Source: Plotosus lineatus (taxonomy: Eukaryota; Chordata; Actinopteri; Siluriformes; Plotosidae). Taken from it: DNA of 64,000 bases. The translations under genes were made by a program, and so were the position numbers. The notes beneath the pieces are model-generated. The model searched no databases, had not been told where the DNA came from, and saw only the letters and a list, made by a program, of their open reading frames with translations. The stretch covers positions 56,956,625-57,020,624 of the forward strand of contig CM045731.1 of assembly GCA_024760905.1 (NCBI GenBank). The letters are read 5' to 3'. Of this stretch, positions 56,501-64,000 are shown piece after piece. Position 1 is the first letter of the stretch. Every line of letters begins with the position of its first letter.

Positions 56501-59261
56501 CCAGCACATCCTAAACACTTAAAATAGGGCTTAGGTCAGGACTCTGGGTGACCAATACAAATGTGAAAAATGATTCCTCCTGCTTGCTGACCCACTCTTT
56601 CATTATTTGAGTCCCCATTTTATATTCAAGCCCTCAGGCAAGGAAAAATGCATTGTGATCACCTGCTCATCAGCTGCTTCATTTTACTGCTTCATCTTTT
56701 GAAGAGCTGATGAATGAGGAAAATAAGAGAGAACAAAGAGTAGAAGAGGTGACTGTTGAGGACCAGGAAGTAGCAAAGCTTAATATGGGAGAAGTGGGGA
56801 GGGCATTGAAGAGGATGAAGAGTGGAAAGGCAGTTGGTCCTCATTACATACCGGTGGAGGTATGGAAGTGTCCAGGTGAGGTAGCAGTAGATTTTCTGTC
56901 AAGAAGATTCAACAAGGTCTCAGACCGTGTTAAGATGCCAGAGGAATGAAGAAGTGTGCTTGTGCCTATTTTTAAGAACGAGGGAAACGTGCAGAGTTGT
57001 GGCAACTACAGAGGGATAAAGTTGATGAGCCATATGATGAAGTTATAGGGAAAGAATAGTGGAAGCTAGACTAAGGGCAGAGGTCACCATTTGTGAACAA
57101 CAGTTTAGTTTCATGCCAAGAAAGAGCACCACAGATGCAGTGTTTACTTTGAGGTTGTTAATAGAGAAGGACAGAGGGAGCTGCATTGTGCCTTTGTGGA
57201 GCTGGAGAAAGCATATGACAGGGTGCCGAGAGAGGAACTGTGGTATTGCATGAGGAAGTCTGGAGTGGCAGAGAAGTATGTTAGAGTGGTGCAGGACATG
57301 TATGAGAGATGTAAGACAGTGGTGAGGTGTGCTGTCAGTACGACAGAAGAGTTCAAGGTGAAGATGGGACTGCATCAAGGGTCAGCTCTGAGCCCCTTCT
57401 TGTTTGTTATGGTGATGGACAGGCTGACAGACGAGGTTAGACAAGAATCTCCGTGGACCATAATGTTTGCAGATGACATTGTGATCTGTAGTGAGAGCAG
57501 AGAACAAGTGTAGGAAAATCTAGAGTGGTGGAGGTATGCCCTGGGAAGGAGGGGAATGGAGGTTAGCCTCAGTAAAACAGAATACGTGTGTGTGTGTGTG
57601 AACGAGAAGGATCCAAGAGTAACGGTGAGGTTACATGGAGCAGAGATAAAGAAGGTGGAGGATTTTAAGTACTTAGGCTCAACAATTCAGTGCAATGGAG
57701 AGTGTGGAAAAGAGGTGAAGAAGCATGTGCAGGCAGGTTGGAATGGTTGGAGAAAAGTGTCCAGTGTGATAGGAAGGTATTGGCAAGAATGAAAGGAAAA
57801 GTGTACAAGATGGTGTTGAGGCCAGCGATGTTGTATGGTTTAGAAACGGTGGCCCTGGGGAAAAGACAGGAGGCAGAGCTGGAGGTAGCAGAAATGAAAA
57901 TGTTGAGGTTCTGAGTAACGAGGATGGATAGGATCAGGAATGAGCACATCAGAGGGACAGCATATGTAAGAGCTTTGGGAGACAAAGTCAGAGAGGCTAG
58001 ATTGAGATGGTTTGGACATGTACAGAGGAGGGATAGTGAGTATATTGGTAGTAGGATGCTGAGGTTGGAACTACCAGGCAGAAGACCAAAGAGAAGATTT
58101 TTGGATGTGGGGAAGGAGGACATGAAGGTAGTTGGAGTAAGAGTAGAAGATGCAGAGAATAGGGTGAGATGGAAGCAGATGATTCGCTGTGGTGACCCCT
58201 GAAGGGAAAAGCCGAGAGGAAAAGAAGAATATGATTAATCTGGCAGAGCCTTGACTGGAACAACTGGAGTAGCAACACCATGGAGAATACATACTGTGAG
58301 CAGAGATACAATGCTCTCCATCAAAATATTAGTGAGACTTTTTAAATCTGGGAAGTGCATATCTACCCGTAAATGTACAGGTCCAAAAAAGTGAACTTCT
58401 TTATCTGGACATCATATCCTTAAAGGGCACCACTGGAGCAATCACTCCGAATTGGTATCCAAACGATCTACTGCAGTAAAAAAACAAACCACTATTCACT
58501 CAGAGGGGAAATTTGTAATGGCCTGTTGGCTCGCTGTGCATGCTATTTGTACTGTAAAGGTGTAAGTGGGCGTGTGGGCCAAACCCTGGAGCACACTAGG
58601 ACATAAAACCCAACCAGAAAGAGCCCTGGTCCTCCATCCAGGAGGAGTTGAACTCCTGGTCACTTCACGTTACAGAAACCGGGAATAAGCACCAGCCTGA
58701 TGAGCCACTAGGCTCGGGTGTAAAGCCCAACAGACTTGCCTTTAAATAAAAGAGCCCATGATATACAGTGAGTGGGTTTTTTTTTTCCCTTGTGCAGGTG
58801 TCAACGTACATCACAGTTCCGCCGTCTCCTCTCACACACACTCTGGTGCAGGGGAACGTTCTGGTAAGCGATGAAGTCCTGATGTCTGCTATCTCAGCAT
58901 TTACATCCATGGACACACCTGTCACGGCCATGCAGGCTTCCTTTCAGGTAGACACATGCAGGGGCACACATGAACACACCCTTTTCATCAGTTTTGTTTT
59001 ATTTTTTTTCTTATTTATTATTTTTTTTTTTACCATTTCTTCCACAGAGCAATCTGAGCATGCCCAGTGCAGCTTCATACTTGCAGCACCACCCACAGAC
59101 CTCCCAGCCCCTCCCACTGGCCCAGGCCCCACCTCTTTCTTCCCAAGTTCCTTCTGGTATCAACAGCTCAGTAGTGCAGGTGTACAGCACACTGCCCCCG
59201 ATGGCCGGGGGAGGAAACGTAGAGGCCCACCCGCTCGGACTTCAGCCATTCCAGGCTGTTC

Positions 59262-59314
<53 letters not shown>

Positions 59315-60927
59315 AAGTTACAGTCCAGCAAGTTTCTCATCTCTCTCAGGCTGGCGGTCAGTGTATGGACAGTCAGAGTGCGGCATTCAGCAGTGCTCCT
59401 GTTTATACTTCCGCTAAACCAGCACCGAAGCCGAAGAGCTGCAGTGGCGCTGTGACTCTGAGCGAGCTGAATGAATACGATAAGATCATTCCCAAAAAGA
59501 CCCTCGCCTCCAAGAAAGGACATGAAGGTACAGGGGAAGGGTTCCAACACATTTTTTTTCTTTTCACTTCACAATATTTAAAGGTCTCCTGTGACTTATT
59601 TTGGTTTATAAATTGATTCATTAATCCTTTTTTTTAATTCTAATTCGGGTCACAGGACGGCTGGTACCCACCTCAGCCAACTGGGTGGGGCAGGGGTACA
59701 CCTAGGCGATCGCAGGGCGGACACAGATACACAGCCAGTTAGCTATTAAATGTTTTTAGATTGCGGGTGGAAACAAAGTACCCTGAGGAAACCCACACAA
59801 GCATGTGACGAACTATACAATGCACCTTTAAGTCCCAGAAGATGTATTCAGTAATATACAGCATGCTTGATGTGTGTAAAACATGTATAAATATGTCCCA
59901 GATGAAGTACGAATGAGTTTATCATTGTTTATTCTCTGCAGGTCAAACAAAGGTCAAAGGTCAGAAGCTGAAGTGCAGTTTCTGTGATAAGGTGTTCAGT
60001 AAAAACTTCGACTTGCAGCAGCACATCAGAAGGTAAAGAAGGTCCGCCTCAGCATGTTCCGGCTTCATGTTCCGCCTGACATCATTTCCCTGTGTGTTTG
60101 CTGCAGTCATACAGGTGAGAAGCCGTTTCAGTGCATCGTCTGCGGCCGAGCCTTTGCCCAGAAGTCCAACGTGAAGAAGCACATGCAGACGCACAAGGTG
60201 TGGCCTAGTGGAATGTACAGCACCGTGTCCAGGCTCCCCGCCACAGTGAAACCAGTCCCAGAGAACCCGGCGGAACGTCCTGAGGAACACGGTACAATCT
60301 TGAATCAGTATTCAAGAAAGGCTCTTGTGTCCTGGGTGTTTGTGGTGCTCTTGGGTTCTGCAGTGATAAAACTTCTCTCTCTCTCTCTCCAGGAGTTCTG
60401 GACCAGAGCGGGGCGGAGCTCCCGTCTGTGGTGAAGGGATCCAACCAGCCCCGAAACGAGCAGCTCATCCTGATTGACAGTTCATACCACTGCCTGTTTT
60501 GTGCCACAAAATTCAGCAGCTACTTCCAACTCAAATCCCACATGACCCAACACAAAGATGAGCAGGTATGCCGACGCCAAGCCTCGCTCATCCGACACAC
60601 CCCGATTGTCTTTTAGCTTGGTGGTAACCTTGTGGTGGTCAGTGATGTTTCGATTTCGTGAAGAATTTTTAGGGGTGCCACTAATTCTGTGTGCGTGTGT
60701 GTGATCTCATTGCAGGTGTACAGGTGTGTGGTGAAGACATGCTCTCAGACCTTCCAGAAGCTAGAGTTGTTCCTCGAGCACATCCGTTCTCACCAGGAGC
60801 ACCTGACATACCGCTGTCACCTTTGCACCAAGGTGTTCCCATCCCTGTTCGAGCTTGGCCTGCACCAGTATACACACAGCTTCTGTCCTCAGCAGAACAC
60901 ACGCAAAGTGGATTCTGCCTACTACAG
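53486..60927 (+). CDS. znf341: ZNF341 zinc-finger transcription factor, first ten coding exons (3' partial)
   Basis: ZNF341 is a nuclear multi-zinc-finger protein; the human protein activates STAT3 and STAT1 transcription, and its loss causes a hyper-IgE syndrome. The exons (53486-53516, 54277-54390, 55107-55297, 58798-58947, 59048-59263, 59350-59527, 59942-60032, 60107-60291, 60393-60565, 60716-60927) join in frame to 1541 bases, with GT-AG borders throughout. Residues 1-48 match the human N-terminus ([12 protein letters not shown]). Finger 1 (56-77) is C2HC. 113-293 is a Pro/Gln/Ser-rich region with [11 protein letters not shown] and [18 protein letters not shown]2H2 fingers lie at 305-325, 333-353, 419-439, 447-469 and 477-497. 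The last exon ends two bases into codon 514. Human ZNF341 is about 850 residues, so the remaining fingers lie beyond 64000. Confidence 0.95.
54237..54260. repeat. T24 homopolymer
   Basis: Lies just upstream of the exon 2 acceptor of znf341 and forms its pyrimidine tract. Confidence 0.9.
54277..54390 (+). CDS. znf341: znf341 exon 2
   Basis: Acceptor GCTTGCAG; donor ATGG/GTGAGT. It encodes [19 protein letters not shown] and [19 protein letters not shown]. Confidence 0.94.
55107..55297 (+). CDS. znf341: znf341 exon 3: first (C2HC) zinc finger
   Basis: Acceptor TGTTGTAG; donor ACAG/GTATGA. It encodes [18 protein letters not shown], the finger CGKC ... H72 ... C77, and a Ser/Thr/Pro-rich tail ending PPANRQ. 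The last ligand is Cys, as in the human finger. Confidence 0.95.
55484..55664 (-). mobile_element. tRNA-headed SINE (type C)
   Basis: CTCTTATCCAGAATGACTTG, AAGGGTTAAGGGCCTTACTC, GCCCAGCAGTGGTGG, then CTTAACCACTGAGCCACCAC, the reverse head. It lies in znf341 intron 3. Confidence 0.72.
55670..56690. other. Gene-free part of znf341 intron 3
   Basis: Homopolymer runs of C (56321-56333) and G (56465-56475). No coding sequence or recognised element. Confidence 0.4.
56695..58234 (+). pseudogene. RTE-like LINE, 5' truncated, sense in znf341 intron 3
   Basis: Begins [17 protein letters not shown], then [70 protein letters not shown] and [10 protein letters not shown]. An in-frame TAG follows at SREQV. 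The C-terminal part is frameshifted. The 3' end has CGCTGTGGTGACCCCTGAAGG and GAGAGGAAAAGAAGAA, so only the 5' half is missing, the usual outcome of incomplete reverse transcription. Confidence 0.88.
58240..58795. other. Gene-free end of znf341 intron 3
   Basis: No repeats recognised. A T-rich pyrimidine tract ends at the exon 4 acceptor. Confidence 0.4.
58798..58947 (+). CDS. znf341: znf341 exon 4
   Basis: Acceptor TTGTGCAG/GTG; donor TCAG/GTAGAC. It encodes [33 protein letters not shown] and AFTSMD, close to human ZNF341 over the whole exon. Confidence 0.95.
59048..59263 (+). CDS. znf341: znf341 exon 5
   Basis: Acceptor CTTCCACAG; donor TTCAG/GTGTGTG, with the donor GT being the first unit of a long GT repeat. 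It encodes [18 protein letters not shown], a Pro/Gln-rich region and [18 protein letters not shown]. Confidence 0.93.
59264..59310. repeat. (GT)n microsatellite at the znf341 exon 5 donor
   Basis: About 20 GT units starting at the splice site itself. Confidence 0.95.
59350..59527 (+). CDS. znf341: znf341 exon 6
   Basis: Acceptor CTCTCTCAG; donor GAAG/GTACAG. It encodes [19 protein letters not shown], a KPAPKPK basic-proline stretch and [18 protein letters not shown]. Confidence 0.9.
59640..59810 (-). mobile_element. SINE fragment (type B-like) in znf341 intron 6
   Basis: ATTCGGGTCACAGGACGGCTGG, CTAGGCGATCGCAGGGCGGA and CCCTGAGGAAACCCACACAAG are reverse-order parts of a type B or A-prime SINE. 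Confidence 0.5.
59942..60032 (+). CDS. znf341: znf341 exon 7: second zinc finger
   Basis: Acceptor CTCTGCAG; donor AGAAG/GTAAAG. It encodes [18 protein letters not shown] and QHIR. The last ligand His is in exon 8. Confidence 0.95.
60107..60291 (+). CDS. znf341: znf341 exon 8: third zinc finger
   Basis: Acceptor TTGCTGCAG; donor CACG/GTACAA. It encodes [18 protein letters not shown] and [17 protein letters not shown], with a canonical TGEKPF linker between fingers 2 and 3. Confidence 0.96.
60393..60565 (+). CDS. znf341: znf341 exon 9: fourth zinc finger
   Basis: Acceptor CTCTCTCCAG; donor GCAG/GTATGC. It encodes [19 protein letters not shown] and [18 protein letters not shown]. Confidence 0.96.
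60716..60927 (+). CDS. znf341: znf341 exon 10: fifth and sixth zinc fingers
   Basis: Acceptor CATTGCAG/GTGTAC; donor TACAG/GTCTCT. It encodes [37 protein letters not shown] and [18 protein letters not shown]. Finger 5 has a C-x4-C spacing. The intron that follows starts with CT and CA repeats (60928-60975). Confidence 0.95.
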
Positions 60928-60941
60928 GTCTCTCTCTCTCT

Positions 60942-60976
<35 letters not shown>
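60928..60976. repeat. (CT)n(CA)n microsatellite
   Basis: Directly after the exon 10 donor of znf341. Confidence 0.93.
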
Positions 60977-60979
<3 letters not shown>

Positions 60980-60980
<1 letters not shown>

Positions 60981-61680
60981 TCATGAAATTTTCTGTATAG
61001 TTTTATCGACATGAATTAAAGGGTACGTGTGGTAAATTGGTTTTACTGGCTCTTTAAAACAATCATGTGAGACATCAGCGGTTCAGTCCTTGCTCATTGT
61101 GAAAGTTGGTGTGAGTATTATGAACCTAGGTGTGCTCAGAGACATAGTTCTTTTCTGAACGGCTATTCAAGCCTATTAGTGATACAAACTCATTGGATTG
61201 GCTGGACTGCGTCACTGACCTTGTATATCATAACACATTATGGTCCAGTGCTGGGCCGCACAAACAATAAGCGCAGGAATCACACACTTTTTTTGTTCTT
61301 AAACTGACTGACAATAGGAAAGCCCTGTCACATGGTTCGTACAGGTGCTTGAATGCCTTGAAAAGTTCTTGAAAAAGTAAATTCTTTTTCAAGGACCCTG
61401 GGATTGTCAGGCCACCTGTGGAAAACCAAAGGTTTTCTTACTCAGTTCTTGAATAGCACTTGATTTTTAGCTTTGGGTCTGTCTGCATAATAAATGTATA
61501 ACATTATATTACAAACCTCTGATTTTTGTATCTTTTCGACAAAAACGTCTGCTAACATCTTTCCGGAAGTTCCGACACAAAATTATAGAAGCTTCAAGAT
61601 CTGTTTTGATACATACAGATCCCATTTTCGGCAGTTTGGTAATGGCATTGCAAGCAACCTTTGCACTCGTCACAAGTGAA
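60980..61680. other. Gene-free stretch (znf341 intron)
   Basis: No further zinc-finger exon is found here or to the window end. Confidence 0.45.
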
Positions 61681-61681
61681 T

Positions 61682-62012
61682 CTTCTTTTCCATTCGTCTT
61701 TTTTCCTTTTTCAGGGGTTGACACAGCGAATCATCTAATTCGCAAATTTGATTTGGTATAGGTTTTTACGTCGGATACCCTTCCTGACAACCCTTTTAGG
61801 AACAGAAACACGGCTACTTTTTACGAAATTCAGCAATGCTTCTTTTAGGTGCTTCTCACCACAGACCATGAGAGACATGGCCGGCCTTTGATAACCCAGT
61901 TAGCTGCACTGGGGGTTACAGTGACAACCTTGTGGAGAGTGGGACTCGAACCACCAACCCTAGGATCAGCGATCCAGCACCCTGTACCACTAGGCCACCA
62001 CTGCCCCTCGTC
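61682..62012 (-). mobile_element. SINE A, reverse orientation
   Basis: Starts with the reversed LINE-like terminus (TCTTCTTTTCC ... CAGGGGTTGACACAGCGAAT), then ACGTCGGATACCCTTCCTGA and TGATAACCCAGTTAGCTGCA. It ends in the reversed head with GGGACTCGAACCACC and CCACTAGGCCACCACTGCCC. Confidence 0.85.
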
Positions 62013-62285
62013 ACGAGTAAATAAACATAGAAAAGCTTAAGAGGACTGTGTTGTACCAACAGCCACAATGCCAGGCAGTCGTGTATATTTAAAGCAGAAT
62101 GGCAGGAGAACAAAGACTACAGTGATGTCGGTGAAAATCGGCATCATATGTTTTGCAAGACATGCGAAACAAACACTGCATGTTTTGAGTGGATGGCATT
62201 TGATTTTATGTGCGACTTAAACTCCCGACTCAACTGCAAAGACTTTAAGAACCAAGGAGCGTGTGGGTCCTCTGGTCACGGAATA

Positions 62286-62545
62286 GAGTGGCACCTCACC
62301 GTACTAAATTAATCCGTTCCAGAGCCTTTTTCTTAACCTGGATTTTTCGTTAATTGTAGTCAATGGGAGAGCAGCTGGTGCATTGTTTGAGTGTTTGAAT
62401 GTCACGTTTTAATGTTTGAATGGCATGTTTGGCGTGTTTCTTAAAGAGTACTTGTTTCGTATACAGAGACCAAAAATTTTGGAAAATGTTTTTCGTAATC
62501 TGGGTTTTTTGTTTGCTGGGACTATCGTAAGGTGAGGTACCACTG
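62286..62545. mobile_element. Tigger-like MITE, 260 bp
   Basis: Lies between TA dinucleotides with ends GAGTGGCACCTCACCGTAC and TAAGGTGAGGTACCACTG (inverted). It shares TTAATCCGTTCCAGAGCC with the neighbouring element at 62732. Confidence 0.78.
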
Positions 62546-62731
62546 TATTTCAAAGGAAATGCATTTGGAATAATTGTCACAAGCACCAACATTACCATGT
62601 CTATGCCTAGTGGATCCACAACCAGTACAGGTGTTGACACAAAGCCAAAGGTGAAGAAAGTGTTTTATATACATTTATATTTTACATATACATTTAAAAT
62701 GTTTTCTTCTTGTTACAGTTTATTAAAATTA

Positions 62732-63582
62732 CAGTCGGCCCTCTACTTACGAAATTAATCCGTTCCAGAGCCTTTTTCGTAACCTAGAATTTTGGTAAGT
62801 AGAGGCGCATTTTACATGTAAAACACGTGATTCGTTCCAAGGCTCCCAAGACTACCTCATAAGCCCTTTAAAAATAATAAAAGTACACCAATTTTGTATG
62901 AAATATGTTTTAAAAGAAAATTATTTATTAAACCATTTAAACATTTTGTTAATATTTATTAATTAAACCATTATTAAACATTATTTATGAACCAATTTTT
63001 TTATTCACCAAACAATATTAAACATTAAACATTTTTTATTAACCAAACCGCAGCCAACGCCGAAGCTTTTGAGATGGGGCGTGGCTTGTCCAGACCTCCG
63101 ATCTGTCAAGCAGGCAAGTGCGCTTTGAACACTTGTTTAGTACTCAACATTCACTTGTTTGCTTGAGGGATCGGAGGTCTGGATGAGCCGCGTTTTGCCC
63201 ATATTCGGCGGAGTGCGCCACATTTATTAAACATTTACTGAAATAAACAACTTTAAAAAATGAAAAATAAGCTTCAGTGAGCACTCTCGACACTCACGAA
63301 CCAACAGTACAGCTCCTTTACGCTTGTGACAAACGAGCTTTATGGATGCAGTACTATGGCGATTCAGCTCCCTCCTGGCCAATGGGAGGCCAATGGGAGG
63401 CCAGCGGGGCAGGATGTTGGAAGACAGCCAATGAGAGAGCAACTCGCGCATGGTTTGAATGGCGTATTTGAATTTTTGAATGGCTCATTTGGCACTTTTC
63501 GTAAGAACGAAAATTTAGGAAAATGATTTTCGTAACCTGGATTTTTCGTATTCGGAGGTTTTTGTAAGTAGAGGGCCAACTG
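62732..63582. mobile_element. Tigger-like MITE, 851 bp
   Basis: Lies between TA dinucleotides with ends CAGTCGGCCCTCTACTTAC and GTAAGTAGAGGGCCAACTG (inverted, near-perfect). Interior AAATTAATCCGTTCCAGAGCC and CGTAACCTAGAATTTTGG recur inverted near the right end. No transposase is present. Confidence 0.88.
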
Positions 63583-63684
63583 TATTGCATATTTTCCAGT
63601 AAAATGATTTAAATTACTTTTATTTAGTTATTACATTGAAAATGTAGTAGTTGATGTTTTAAGAATGTTTGTTTGTACTCATTC

Positions 63685-64000
63685 ATTCATTTATTTTCTG
63701 TAACCGCTTCATGCTAATTTGGGTCGCGGGGAGGCTGGTGCCCATCCCAACCAACTCCGGGTGAGGGCAGAGTACACCCTGGACAGCTCGCCAGGCCATC
63801 GCAGGGCGGAAGCACGTCGACGGCTTTGCAGCCTACTCTTGTCGAAAGTCAGCAATGGTTCTTTTACATGCCTCACACCATAGACAGTGAGAGACATGGC
63901 CGGCCTTTGATAACCCAGTTAGCTGCACTGGGGGGACAGTGACAATTTTGTGGAGAGTGGGACTCGAACCCCCAACCTTTGGATTAGCAATCCAGCGCCC
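63685..64000 (-). mobile_element. SINE A-prime, reverse orientation, cut by the window edge
   Basis: A (CATT)n tail, TAACCGCTTCATGCTAATTT, GGGGAGGCTGGTGCCCATCC and AGGGCAGAGTACACCCTGG form the alternate 3' half, then AAAGTCAGCAATGGTTC and TGATAACCCAGTTAGCTGCA lead to the reversed head with GGGACTCGAACCCCC. Confidence 0.78.

Noticed and set aside
61000..64000. Further znf341 exons
   Set aside because: I looked for C-x2-C ... H-x3-5-H coding blocks with splice sites on the plus strand and found only MITEs, SINEs and unassigned sequence.

Overview
This window is nuclear DNA of a vertebrate, almost certainly a teleost fish. It holds two recognisable multi-exon host genes with GT-AG introns and one AT-AC intron. 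The rest is mostly transposable elements typical of fish genomes: Rex3-like and other RTE-type LINEs, L2-like and Tx1-like LINEs, Tc1, Tigger/pogo-like and hAT elements, and several tRNA-headed SINEs. There are also many long CA/GT/CT microsatellites. The species or order cannot be fixed from the sequence.

Host genes. (1) e2f1, minus strand, is complete: seven coding exons between 46196 and 35900 join without a frame break into a 431-residue E2F1 (cyclin-binding motif, winged-helix DNA-binding domain, leucine zipper/marked box, C-terminal Rb-binding motif). Intron 4 is a 141-bp U12-type AT-AC intron. A promoter-like module (two CCAAT boxes, an E-box and paired E2F sites) lies at 47122-47237, about 0.9 kb upstream of the ATG. 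The proximal 3' region has a miR-17-family seed match, an AU-rich element and an ATTAAA signal. (2) znf341, plus strand, has its first ten coding exons (53486-60927), encoding about 514 residues and six zinc fingers. The remaining fingers lie beyond the right edge. E2F1 and ZNF341 are also close neighbours in this divergent orientation on human chromosome 20, which supports both names.

Layout. 1-700 is a Tigger-like relic. 755-2240 is a decayed Tx1-type LINE. 2250-6890 is a minus-strand LINE split by an L2-derived element that itself holds SINEs. 7057-7960 is a very large CA/CT array. 8-20 kb is mostly gene-free, with SINEs, a second L2-derived element, an hAT MITE and some single-copy-looking stretches. 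20.1-24.4 kb is a nest of RTE-like LINEs on the minus strand. 25590-27173 is a Tc1 element. 29091-32232 is a full-length RTE-like LINE with a target-site duplication. 35.9-46.2 kb is e2f1, whose 7.8-kb intron 3 is filled with repeats. 46.2-53.5 kb is the divergent intergenic region (SINEs, an L2 LINE split by a solo LTR, a long hairpin, a Tigger-like element, a Rex3-like LINE). 53.5-60.9 kb is znf341. 61-64 kb is intronic or flanking DNA with MITEs and SINEs.

The most interesting relationship is between the dominant RTE-like LINE and a tRNA-headed SINE (best copies 10717-11063 and 11322-11675). The SINE body matches a piece of the LINE 5' region followed directly by the LINE 3' end. This is the same architecture as the bovine BovB/Bov-tA pair. 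A second SINE form has the same tRNA-like head but a different 3' half.
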